The position numbers were made by a program, and so were the translations under genes. From the NCBI GenBank assembly GCA_035943635.1, contig DASZBX010000057.1, positions 71,756 through 135,755 of the forward strand: a stretch of 64,000 nucleotides of DNA, in the 5' to 3' direction. The stretch is from DASZBX01 sp035943635 (GTDB lineage Bacteria > Actinomycetota > Actinomycetes > Streptomycetales > Catenulisporaceae). The notes below the pieces were generated by a model. It was given only the letters and a program-made list of their open reading frames with translations, searched no databases and was not told the origin of the DNA. This document shows positions 1-7,935 of this stretch, in pieces; within the stretch, counting starts at the first letter, position 1; each line of letters opens with the position of its first letter.

Positions 1-1
1 G

Positions 2-364
2 GGCTCGCCGTGTGTCGTGCTGGTCGACGATGTGGACGTGCTGCTGCGCAATCCCGGTCCGGATGCGGCGCTGCGGGAGGTCGTGGCCACCGGCCAGGAC
101 CGGGGGATCGGGCTGGCGTGCGCCGGGACGGCCGAGGCGTTGATGCAGAACCCTGGTACCTGGATCGGGGAGGTGCGCAGGATCCGGCAGGGGGTGCTGC
201 TCAATCCGCAGTCGATGAACGAGGGCGACCTGGCCGGTACCCGGTTGCCGGTCGAGATCGTGCGGCGGCCGCTGCGGCCCGGGCGCGGGTACGTCGCGCA
301 CCCGGTATCAGGAGCCGTGATCGCCATCGCGCTGCCGCGGACCGAGTTGAGGGTGCAGGGATGA
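2..364 (+). CDS. C-terminal end of an EccC/FtsK-type secretion ATPase (partial)
   Basis: The reading frame is open from the first bases of the window, so the gene starts upstream. About 120 residues are visible. They begin with a Walker B-like stretch (CVVLVDDVDVLL) and end with a PGRGYV motif. Both are typical of the last FtsK/SpoIIIE-like ATPase domain of EccC proteins, the motor of type VII (ESX) secretion that recognises WXG100 substrates at the membrane. The downstream WXG100 gene, kinase and EccA-like ATPase support a type VII locus. The assignment rests on a short fragment, so another FtsK/SpoIIIE-family ATPase is possible. The gene ends in front of two tandem hairpins and is convergent with the kinase operon. 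Confidence 0.7.
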   Translation, partial: GSPCVVLVDDVDVLLRNPGPDAALREVVATGQDRGIGLACAGTAEALMQNPGTWIGEVRRIRQGVLLNPQSMNEGDLAGTRLPVEIVRRPLRPGRGYVAHPVSGAVIAIALPRTELRVQG

Positions 365-368
365 CGGT

Positions 369-391
369 GCCTGCGCCCTCGCGGCGCAGGC
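369..391 (+). terminator. Hairpin after the EccC-like gene
   Basis: A perfect 9-bp stem (369-377 with 383-391) surrounds a 5-nt loop, five bases after the stop codon. There is no T-run, which is common for GC-rich actinobacterial terminators. Confidence 0.6.
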
Positions 392-395
392 ATCA

Positions 396-412
396 GGCCG
401 GGCCACCCGGCC
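396..412 (-). terminator. Hairpin after the kinase operon
   Basis: A perfect 7-bp stem (396-402 with 406-412) with a 3-nt loop lies directly beyond the minus-strand stop codon. With the neighbouring hairpin it separates two convergent transcripts. Confidence 0.5.
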
Positions 413-413
413 G

Positions 414-2603
414 TCAGACGGATCGGCAGACCAACGCGCTTCGCAGAACTCTGCCTCGTGGTCCGTGCCACTGGAAGTCGCCCTCGCCGTTCTTCGGCCA
501 GAGCAGGTAGTGCATGCTGCCGAGGACCGTGGCGGCGCCGGCGTGGGTGAAGGCCATCTTCGAGGACTGTCCTCCGTCCAGATGGTGCACCTGCGCCGGA
601 TCGAATCCCTCGGCAGCCATCAGGCCGGCGGCTTCGGCGCAGGAGACGCCCTGGAACGTCCGGCTGAGCGGCGCACCGTCGAAAACACGCAGGTGCAGCA
701 AGCCGTCGGCCACGCCTATCAGTGTCCGGGCATATCGGTGGCCGGGGAGAAACGGTGACAGGCCGAGGGAATCGTCGTAACCGTCGAGGTCGCCGCCTGC
801 GTGGTGCGCGGCGGCGAGGCTCGGGCCCACGGAGAAGCCCGACTGGATCTGCGAGCAGTCCAGGCCGTCGACGGTACTGATCTCCACCTGGTCGCCCTCG
901 CGGAGTTCCCGGGCCAGTTCGCGCGGGCCACGCAGGATGTAGCCGCCTTCGAACAGGTCGGTCCCGCCACCTTCGCGGACGGCGGTCACGACACTGTTGC
1001 TGACGACCACGTCGGCGGCCTGTTCGTCGGCGGGGGTCGTGTTCGTCGACCGGTCGACCAGGCGCAGGAAGCCGGTCCGCGGCGCGAGCTCGTAGCGGAC
1101 CCGGCAGTTGGCGGCGCCGAACACGGTCAGGCTGCCGGCGTCGTCGGCTCGGGGGGTGGTCTTCGAACCCGTCCAGGCGAAAGGCCGGCCCGCGATCCGC
1201 AGAGTGCCTCGGGCGTCGAGATTGCGCAGGAGCGGAAACCCTTTGCAGACCAGGAAGGCCGGCTTGGCGACGGTGGGCAGGGAGACCGTCCGGCCGTCCC
1301 GGGCGCACAAGTCCAGGCACGGTTCGGCCGGCTGGTAGTCGGGCTGGTCGGAGATGAAGGAGAACGATCCGCTCAGCGCCGCGGCAGCGGCGCCGTCGAG
1401 CAGGTCGGGCAGGTGGAACCCGGCAGGGTCGCTGTGGGCGCTGATCCCGGCCAGGACCGGATCGACGGTCAGGCTGAAGGAGTTCGTGATCCGGCCGTCG
1501 CCGAGGTCGATCGTGCGGGCCGAGAATCTGAGGCCGGGGGCGGGATTCAGGCGGCTCGGGCGCAGCCGCACGGCGAACGGCTCCTGGTCGACGGCGATCG
1601 ACTTCACAGCGACGCGGCGTTCGCCGAACGCGCCGCTGATCACGACCTGATCGGAATCGGCGCAGCTGTCGGTGTCGGCGGAATGAGAATAGGCGAGGCC
1701 GGCCAACGCAGTGGGCTGATCAAGTCCGGCCGGCCGGGCATCCGGGGCGGCGAGTATGTGCTCGAACTTACCGAGTTCCGCCAGAAGCTCGGTCCCGTCG
1801 TGGAATCGCTCCTGCGGCCGGCCGCGCAAGCACCGGTCCACGACATCGCTGATCTCCACGGGGATATCGTCGCGCAGCGATGCGGCCGAAGGAAACTCAC
1901 CGGCGCCCAGCCTGGCAGCGTCCTGGTGCGGTGTCGCCCCCGGTTCGATCGGCAGGCGCCCGGTCAGAGCCCGGTACGCCAGAATCCCGACGCAGAACAC
2001 GTCGCTCCACGGCCGGATCGAGCCGCCTGCCGCATGTTCGGGACTGCGGTAGCCGATCGTGCCGATCCGGTCGGCGTCGCCCGGGTCGCCGTCCGCCAAG
2101 CGCCGGGCCAGCCCGGGATCCATCAGGGTGAAGGAGCCGTCCGCCCGTTCCCGGACGTTGCACGCGTTCACGTCCCGGTGCACGAAGCCGTTCTGGTGAA
2201 ACGCCGCCAAGGCCTCGGCCAGGTGAACGAGCAGCCTCGCCACCCGGGCCGGCTCCCAGGGCCGATCGAGGACGGTGTCGAGATCGGCGCCGTCCAGCAG
2301 TTCCTCGACCCAGGCGACGCCGTAGGGCAGGTCGCCCTCGTACCTGAGCTCGACCGCGTCCGCGAGCAGACGCACCACCCGCGGCGAATCGACCGCCGCC
2401 AGCACGGCCGTCTCCCGCCGGGCCCGGTCGAACGCGACGCGCACGGCCGGGCCCGGCGGGACGAGCAGCACCTTCACGGCCGCCGGCCGCCCCTGTCGCA
2501 GACATCTGAGGACAAATTTCTGCCCGCCCTGGGCCAGCGGCACCAGTTCGGTGACGCCCAGGGCCGATTGCAGGTCGGCCAGGACGGTCTGCGGCGAGGT
2601 CAC
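414..2603 (-). CDS. Ser/Thr protein kinase fused to a phosphodiester-glycosidase-like (NAGPA/DUF2233-type) domain
   Basis: The predicted protein has 729 residues. Residues ~17-280 form a protein kinase: AVK lysine 44, the RRE glutamate 64, HRD 142-144 with N149, a DPG (in place of DFG) at 162-164, GTIGYRSPE at 181-189 and D201. Residues ~375-715 resemble the NAGPA family, which cleaves phosphodiester-linked sugars; its signature LDGGQSS lies at 675-681 after RTLIGV at 626-631. No membrane segment separates the halves, so the protein looks cytoplasmic unless exported through the ESX system. GTG at 2603 is chosen because the frame upstream is the out-of-frame shadow of the WXG100 gene, which ends 14 bases earlier. 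The gene is last in a three-gene operon with two type VII genes. DPG and the non-canonical VNACN catalytic loop leave kinase activity uncertain. Confidence 0.75.
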   Translation of the reverse strand: MTSPQTVLADLQSALGVTELVPLAQGGQKFVLRCLRQGRPAAVKVLLVPPGPAVRVAFDRARRETAVLAAVDSPRVVRLLADAVELRYEGDLPYGVAWVEELLDGADLDTVLDRPWEPARVARLLVHLAEALAAFHQNGFVHRDVNACNVRERADGSFTLMDPGLARRLADGDPGDADRIGTIGYRSPEHAAGGSIRPWSDVFCVGILAYRALTGRLPIEPGATPHQDAARLGAGEFPSAASLRDDIPVEISDVVDRCLRGRPQERFHDGTELLAELGKFEHILAAPDARPAGLDQPTALAGLAYSHSADTDSCADSDQVVISGAFGERRVAVKSIAVDQEPFAVRLRPSRLNPAPGLRFSARTIDLGDGRITNSFSLTVDPVLAGISAHSDPAGFHLPDLLDGAAAAALSGSFSFISDQPDYQPAEPCLDLCARDGRTVSLPTVAKPAFLVCKGFPLLRNLDARGTLRIAGRPFAWTGSKTTPRADDAGSLTVFGAANCRVRYELAPRTGFLRLVDRSTNTTPADEQAADVVVSNSVVTAVREGGGTDLFEGGYILRGPRELARELREGDQVEISTVDGLDCSQIQSGFSVGPSLAAAHHAGGDLDGYDDSLGLSPFLPGHRYARTLIGVADGLLHLRVFDGAPLSRTFQGVSCAEAAGLMAAEGFDPAQVHHLDGGQSSKMAFTHAGAATVLGSMHYLLWPKNGEGDFQWHGPRGRVLRSALVCRSV

Positions 2604-2617
2604 AGTCCGGCGGTCCG

Positions 2618-2932
2618 TCAGTTGGCCGTCGGGTGGTTGATGCTGTACGCCATCGACGTGTCCATGGACTGCAGGTTCGTCACCAGCGTGCTGAACATGT
2701 TCGCGAAGTTGGTGATGGCCGTGCAGCACTGCACCGCGGCGGTGTTGAACTGCTCGTACTGGGCCTGGATCGCCGGGCTGGTCTGGGACATCCACAGGCC
2801 GCCGTCCTGCTGGAGCAGGCCGTCGACCTGGTTGTGCAGGTTGGTGATCTGCGGCGCGATGTTGCTTTCCGCGCTGTTGAGCAGGCCGGCGACGGTCTGG
2901 ATCGTCTCGTAGCTGATATCGATGTCTGCCAT
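2618..2932 (-). CDS. WXG100/ESAT-6-like type VII secretion protein
   Basis: A 104-residue all-helical protein beginning MADIDISYETIQ, the length and composition of EsxA/EsxB-type substrates that fold as helical hairpins and leave the cell through the ESX system. The turn carries LWMS where WXG is usual, so the glycine of the signature is replaced by serine. ATG 2932 is preferred over ATG 2941 because AAGGA then sits eight bases upstream, whereas it abuts the earlier ATG. The gene lies 53 bases after a larger ESX-like gene and 14 bases before the kinase, so the three are probably cotranscribed. Confidence 0.85.
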   Translation of the reverse strand: MADIDISYETIQTVAGLLNSAESNIAPQITNLHNQVDGLLQQDGGLWMSQTSPAIQAQYEQFNTAAVQCCTAITNFANMFSTLVTNLQSMDTSMAYSINHPTAN

Positions 2933-2985
2933 GGGTGGCATCCTTTCCGGGGCGGGTCGGGGTCGGGCCGGTCACGCCGTGGTGA

Positions 2986-3891
2986 TCACCAGTACGGACC
3001 GTGGTAGGGGGCCGTGCTGTCCGGGTCCGGGTCGCCGTCGCCGGTACCGGGTTTCGGGGTGGTGTCGACCCAGCTGGAGTTCCAGTCGGCCCGGGTGTAG
3101 GTGCTCGTCTTGCCCGACGTGCTGTCCAGCTCGCTCATGTTGCCCTTGCCGGACGTGTCGGAGGTGGTGGTGATCGTGTCGGTCGAACCGTCCGGGTTGG
3201 TGACCACCTGGGTCGTGTCCTGGGTCGGGCCGTTCGGGCCCCAGCCCTGGTCCGGCCCGAAGGTCGTCGTCTCGGAGTAGGTCATCCCGTCCCCGGTGAC
3301 CGTGGTCGTCTCGGAGGTGACCAGGTCGTTCGGCCACGAGCTCGACTTCACCCCGGGCGGGGAGTACGGGTCCTGACCGCCCATCGTGTACGTGGTGGTC
3401 GCCCCGGTCACGCCCGGCAGCGAGAACGGGTTCGGCACCGGGGTCGGCGGGGTCGGGTCCGACCCGACCAGCTTGCCGTTCGGGTCCACCTCGTTCTCGA
3501 GCTCCTGGGTGTACAGGTCCATCTGCTGCGGGTAGCGCAGGATCGCGGACATCATGGCGCCCTCGGTCATCGCCGCGGCCTGCGACGCGTCCGCCTCCTC
3601 GAAGGTGTCGGCCACGCCCTGGAAGTACCCGGCCAGCTTGTCCAGGCCGTCCATGGCGTTGGACATCGGCGAGGCCCAGTGGTCGAAGAACGTGCCCAGC
3701 GCCCGGTACAGGTTGCGGCTCGGGCCCAGGTCCGGATTGTTCTCGTTCACCTGGCCCGGCACGGTCAGCGCGATGCCCCGGCCCTCGGCCTTCGCCGTGT
3801 TCTGGATCCGGCTGCTCTCCGGAGACAGGCCCTTGATGTCGTTCGCGGCCTGGTTCAGGAGTCCGTACGCGATGATGAGGTCGAACTGCAT
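2986..3891 (-). CDS. Putative type VII secretion substrate with Thr/Ser/Pro-rich tail
   Basis: A 301-residue protein. Residues ~1-130 are helical and contain the alanine- and glutamine-rich pattern seen in WXG/PPE-like ESX substrates (for example NLYRALGTFFDHWASPMSNAM). Residues ~140-301 are low-complexity, rich in Thr, Ser, Pro, Gly and Asp, with repeated TTT and DTT runs suggesting an extended extracellular tail. No signal peptide or membrane span is visible. ATG 3891 is preceded by AGAGGAGAG at good spacing. It is the first gene of the operon with the WXG100 protein and the kinase fusion. I do not recognise a named family; the secretion role is inferred from composition and neighbours. Confidence 0.7.
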   Translation of the reverse strand: MQFDLIIAYGLLNQAANDIKGLSPESSRIQNTAKAEGRGIALTVPGQVNENNPDLGPSRNLYRALGTFFDHWASPMSNAMDGLDKLAGYFQGVADTFEEADASQAAAMTEGAMMSAILRYPQQMDLYTQELENEVDPNGKLVGSDPTPPTPVPNPFSLPGVTGATTTYTMGGQDPYSPPGVKSSSWPNDLVTSETTTVTGDGMTYSETTTFGPDQGWGPNGPTQDTTQVVTNPDGSTDTITTTSDTSGKGNMSELDSTSGKTSTYTRADWNSSWVDTTPKPGTGDGDPDPDSTAPYHGPYW

Positions 3892-4002
3892 CAGCGCTCT
3901 CCTCTTGCGTCGGCGGGCCCCGCGCGGACCCGGTCTCCGACCGTGGTTACGGCGCGCGGCCCCGTACCGTTCAACGCCCGCGGCCGCGCGGCGCCGGCCG
4001 GG

Positions 4003-4548
4003 TCAGGCGCAGGCGCCGTGGCAGGTCCCGGCGGAACACGGTCCGCCGCACTCCATCGCGGCGCGCACCGCGCGCAGGGCGTGGTGCAGCCGGGACTTGA
4101 CCGTGCCCTCGGGCACGCCGAGCACCACGGCGGCCTCCGGGACGGTCTGGTCGAGCAGGTAGACCTGGACCAGGGCGTCGCGGTGCGCCTCGCTCAGGCC
4201 GCGCAGCGCGCCGTTTATGGTGTCCCGGTCCAGGAACCGCTCGAACGGCTCGTGCGGCTCGACCACCTGGTCCAGCGGGTCCGACTCGGTCTCGGCCGGG
4301 CGGGCCACCCTCGCCCGGAACCGGTCGATCGCGATCCGCCGGGCCACGGTGAACAGCCACGGCCGCAGCGCCTGCGGGTCGGTGTTGAGGGTGTCCAGGC
4401 TGCGCCAGGCCCGCATCATCGTCTCCTGCATCATGTCCTCGGCGGCCTGCCAGTCGCCGTAGGTCCAGTTCAGCAGGGTCCGCAGGAGGGCCGTCGAGTG
4501 GCAGTCGTAGATCGTCTGCATGCGGTCGTCCAGCGCCGTCGCCGTCAT
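4003..4548 (-). CDS. ECF RNA polymerase sigma factor with Cys-rich C-terminal tail
   Basis: A 181-residue ECF sigma factor. Region 2 (about 18-85) contains AAEDMMQETMMRAWRSL, and region 4 (about 115-168) contains the helix-turn-helix VPEAAVVLGVPEGTVKSRL. It would direct core RNA polymerase to a small stress or envelope regulon. ATG 4548 has GGGAAAG upstream. The protein ends with about 15 residues containing four cysteines (C-x3-C-x4-C-x3-C), which is unusual for a sigma factor and could bind metal or sense redox state. No anti-sigma gene is adjacent. It sits between the type VII operon and the EccA-like gene, so it may control them, but that is inference. Confidence 0.9.
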   Translation of the reverse strand: MTATALDDRMQTIYDCHSTALLRTLLNWTYGDWQAAEDMMQETMMRAWRSLDTLNTDPQALRPWLFTVARRIAIDRFRARVARPAETESDPLDQVVEPHEPFERFLDRDTINGALRGLSEAHRDALVQVYLLDQTVPEAAVVLGVPEGTVKSRLHHALRAVRAAMECGGPCSAGTCHGACA

Positions 4549-4827
4549 GAGTCTTTCCCGTCGTCGTGGTTCTCGCCGTACCGCCCGCACGCGTCGACTC
4601 AAGTGAGTGTTCTGCGGCCGGATTACCAGCTTACGTACACGAGGGGGATTCCGGACTGCGCGCCTGTGACGATCAGGAACCAAAAGCCTGACGGCGCAGG
4701 CCGGGGACGGGCGTGGCCGGACGCCCGGCCGGCCGGTGCCGGCGGCCGGGAGCGCCGCGCGGCGACCGCCCGGCCACCTCGTCGCCGCGCCCCGTTCACC
4801 GCAGGCCGCCGAGAATTCATCCGGGCG

Positions 4828-6765
4828 GTGAACCGTTCGGCGGTCCGGCCCGTATCCACGGTCGTGTCTGGAACCCCGGCGGAGCGCGAAGAACCGGGCC
4901 GGGCCGCCGGCTCCGTGATGGGCCTGCTGGCCGCGGCCCCGGATGGCACGGTCGTGCGGATCCCGGCCGGCCGGTACCGGGAGCCGCTCGCGATCGGCCG
5001 GGCCGTGACGATGGTGGCCGCCGACGGCCCCGGATCGGTGACGATCGACCTGGACCGGCCGTGCGCCGTGCGTGCGGACACCGAGATGCGGGGCCTGACC
5101 TTCAGCGGCGCCGGTCTGCTGGCCGGCGGGTCGGTGCGGCTGAAGCTGACCGACTGCGTGGTGCGCGACGCGGCGTCCACCGGCGTGGGCCTGCGCGACG
5201 ACGCCCGGCTGACCGCCGCAAGCACCGTCATCACCGCGACCGGGGGAAACGGCCTGTTCCTCGGCGGATCCGCCAGCGCCCGCCTGGTCGGCTGCGAGGT
5301 CGACGGCACCACGTTCAGCGCGGTCCACCTCGCCGGGCACGCGGACCTGGAACTCGAACGCTGCACGGTGTCGGCCAGCCGGGAGCACGGCGTGCGGGCC
5401 ACCGAGGACTCGTCGCTGCGGATCGACGGCGGGTCGGTGCGCGAGAGCGGCCTGAGCGGGATCAGCGCGGAGACCACCGGCCGGGTGATTTTGACCGGCT
5501 GCACCGTGCAGGGCACCGGGCGGGCCGGGATCCTGGTGGGCGCCGGCGCCGGAGCCCGGATCGAGCGGTGCCGGGTCCAGGACGCGGGCGGCTCCGGCCT
5601 GGTGGTGTGGACCGGGGCGACGGTCCAGGCGCGCGGGGTGACGGTGGAACGGGCCGGGAAGAACGGACTGTTCATCGCCGACGGCGCGCACGGCGAGTTC
5701 GACGACTGCGAGATCTCCGGCTCGGCCTATCCGGCGGTGCACGTCGGCGAGCGGGCCGACCCGGTGCTGCGCGGCCTGCGCATCCACGACGTGGATCAGG
5801 ACCTGGACATCGCCGAGTCGGCCCGCGCGGTGGTGCAGAACGCGGACGTGCGCACGGTCACCGTCTCCACGCTGCCCCCGGAGGCCGGGGACGGCGGCGC
5901 GCCGGAGAGCCTGGCCGACCTGACCGCGCAACTCAACAGCCTGATCGGGCTGGACTCGGTCAAGCGGGACGTCAACGCGATGGTCAACGTGATGCGCCTG
6001 GCCCGTCGGCGGATCGAGATCGGGCTGCCGCCGCCGCCGACCAACCGGCACCTGGTGTTCGCCGGGAACCCGGGCACCGGCAAGACCACCGTCGCCCGGC
6101 TCTACGGCCGGATCCTGCACACCCTCGGCATGATCGAGCACGGACACCTGGTCGAGGCCGACCGCACGATGCTGGTCGGCGAGTACGTCGGCCACACGGC
6201 GCCGAAGACCACGGCGGTGTTCCGCAAGGCGCTGGGCGGGGTGCTGTTCATCGACGAGGCGTACGCGCTCGCGCCGGTCGGCGGCGGCAACGACTTCGGC
6301 CAGGAGGCCGTGGCGACCCTGGTGAAACTGATGGAGGACCACCGGGACGAGGTGGTGGTGATCGTGGCCGGATATCCGGTCGACATGCACCGGTTCATCG
6401 ACTCCAACCCGGGCCTGGCCTCGCGGTTCACCCGGACCCTGGTGTTCGACGACTACTCGGCCGACCAGTTGACCGGGATCGTGGAGCACCAGGTGGCCGA
6501 GCACCGGTACGAACTGGGCCCCGGCGCCCGGGACGCGATCACCGGCTACTTCTCGGTGCTGCACCGGGAGATCGGCTTCGGCAACGGCCGGTCGGCCCGG
6601 CAGCTGTTCCAGGCCCTGACCGAGCGGCACGCGCAGCGCACCGCGGACCTGCCGGCCCCGACCACCCAGGATCTGGTGGAGTTGCTGCCCGAGGACGTTC
6701 CGCCGCCGCCCGCGCCGCGCGCCGGCGCCGTGGAGAACGCCCAGCAGGCCCAGCCGGGCGGCTGA
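4828..6765 (+). CDS. Beta-helix repeat protein fused to a CbxX/EccA-type AAA ATPase
   Basis: About 645 residues. Residues ~30-360 are a right-handed parallel beta-helix built from short repeats (GCTVQGTGRAGILVG-like units). A CbxX/CfqX-family AAA module follows, with Walker A GNPGTGKTT at ~413-421, Walker B VLFIDEA at ~472-478 and an arginine-finger segment SRFTRT near 531. EccA proteins of type VII systems have this AAA module with an N-terminal TPR domain; here a beta-helix takes the place of the TPR domain. A role in recognising or remodelling ESX substrates is inferred from the neighbouring WXG100 and EccC-like genes. The start is uncertain: GTG 4828 precedes the first beta-helix strands but has only a weak ribosome site, and ATG 4918 is an alternative. 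Confidence 0.8.
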   Translation: MNRSAVRPVSTVVSGTPAEREEPGRAAGSVMGLLAAAPDGTVVRIPAGRYREPLAIGRAVTMVAADGPGSVTIDLDRPCAVRADTEMRGLTFSGAGLLAGGSVRLKLTDCVVRDAASTGVGLRDDARLTAASTVITATGGNGLFLGGSASARLVGCEVDGTTFSAVHLAGHADLELERCTVSASREHGVRATEDSSLRIDGGSVRESGLSGISAETTGRVILTGCTVQGTGRAGILVGAGAGARIERCRVQDAGGSGLVVWTGATVQARGVTVERAGKNGLFIADGAHGEFDDCEISGSAYPAVHVGERADPVLRGLRIHDVDQDLDIAESARAVVQNADVRTVTVSTLPPEAGDGGAPESLADLTAQLNSLIGLDSVKRDVNAMVNVMRLARRRIEIGLPPPPTNRHLVFAGNPGTGKTTVARLYGRILHTLGMIEHGHLVEADRTMLVGEYVGHTAPKTTAVFRKALGGVLFIDEAYALAPVGGGNDFGQEAVATLVKLMEDHRDEVVVIVAGYPVDMHRFIDSNPGLASRFTRTLVFDDYSADQLTGIVEHQVAEHRYELGPGARDAITGYFSVLHREIGFGNGRSARQLFQALTERHAQRTADLPAPTTQDLVELLPEDVPPPPAPRAGAVENAQQAQPGG

Positions 6766-6806
6766 ACGGCCGACGCCGCCGGGCGCTGCCCGTGCCGGTC
6801 GGCCGC

Positions 6807-7643
6807 TCAGCCGGCGATCTTCCACAACTGGTGGTTGTTCGAGGAGTCGCAGGTCGCGGTCGCGTCGGCCACACCCTGCCCGGCGCCCTGCAGGCACTGG
6901 CCGTTCGCGTGGTTGATGAGTTCGTATATTCCCGGTCTGACGTATTGCGCGGTCCACCGCTTGTCCGGGGTCGAGCCGCGCGGTTGCAGGGTCGTGACGG
7001 GGTTGCCGCCGAAGTCGGCCGGGTTCGTGTTGGCTTCGAGACCGAAGGTCAGATCGGTCAGCTCCGAGTAGATCGCGTACCCGCCGTTGCCGGGCTCGTT
7101 CACCAGGTGCCAGCGCTGCGCCTTGGTGCCGTCCGCGGCCCAGGTGCCGATCAGGGTTCCCGCAGTGGTCCCGCTGTCGGCGAGGTCCAGGACGAAGCCG
7201 TCCGCGGTGTCGGTGATCAGCACGTTGTCCGGGGGCGGGATCGGCTGGGCGGCCGTCGTGGGCGGCGCCACGGCCGGCGCGGCCTGGGTGGTGTGCGGTG
7301 CGGCGTGCGTCGTGCGGGACGCGGAAACCGAGGCGGGCGCGGTGGATCCCGGCGCGGAGGCCGTGGCCGAGGCGGTCGGTGCGGGCGCGCCGGCCGTGGT
7401 CGCGGGCGGGCTGGCCGCGCCGGCCGACGGGCCCTGCGCAGCGGTTGGGGCCGAGCCTGCCGGGGCGTGGTGCCGGCTGCCGAGGACCAGGACGCCGCCG
7501 ACCACGACCACGCCCAGGGCCGCGCCGAGGAGCACCCGCCGGCGGATCGGCACGGTGCGCGGGGTCCGTGCGGGCGCGGCGGCCGAAGGTCCCCAGACGA
7601 ATTCGACCTCGTCGACGCCGTGCTTCTTCTCGGTGGGTGCCAC
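6807..7643 (-). CDS. Membrane-anchored protein with extracellular ricin-type lectin domain
   Basis: The predicted 278-residue protein has a short cytoplasmic N-terminus, one membrane span near residues 34-56, a long Ala/Thr/Pro/Ser-rich linker (about 60-135) and a C-terminal beta-trefoil-like domain with three Q-x-W-type motifs (QRWHL, KRWTA, QLWKI). Ricin-type trefoils bind carbohydrate, so this is probably a surface glycan-binding protein with no visible catalytic site. GTG 7643 has TTAGGA upstream. It is divergent from another single-span lectin-like gene at 7936, and the two share a 292-bp intergenic region. Confidence 0.75.
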   Translation of the reverse strand: MAPTEKKHGVDEVEFVWGPSAAAPARTPRTVPIRRRVLLGAALGVVVVGGVLVLGSRHHAPAGSAPTAAQGPSAGAASPPATTAGAPAPTASATASAPGSTAPASVSASRTTHAAPHTTQAAPAVAPPTTAAQPIPPPDNVLITDTADGFVLDLADSGTTAGTLIGTWAADGTKAQRWHLVNEPGNGGYAIYSELTDLTFGLEANTNPADFGGNPVTTLQPRGSTPDKRWTAQYVRPGIYELINHANGQCLQGAGQGVADATATCDSSNNHQLWKIAG

Positions 7644-7935
7644 GACGGTTCCTAACGCTGGGTGCCGAGGGCCGGCCCGGCCGGGGCCGCCTTCGCCGCC
7701 GAATCGACTGTCATGGCAGGGAATACGGCGCGGGAACCTCGATCGTTCAGTCCGTGCGCCGCCGGTCCGGCCGGGCCGCCCGGTGGCCGGATCCGGTTGC
7801 CGCGCCTGCTAATCTGGCTGCGCCCGCAGTGGAGTCAGACGCCGGATGAGGCCGAGGCGTATGCGGGTTCGACCACATTGCGGTCAGCTACCGGGGCCGG
7901 CGGAACAACCATCGACCATGATCGAGGTGTGACGG
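7644..7935. other. Intergenic region between two divergent lectin-like genes
   Basis: This 292-bp region must carry both promoters. I see no clear -10/-35 pair, palindrome or small gene in it. Confidence 0.4.

Noticed and set aside
361..510. Continuation of coding sequence after the EccC-like stop
   Set aside because: The frame crosses two terminator hairpins and is the antisense of the kinase gene.
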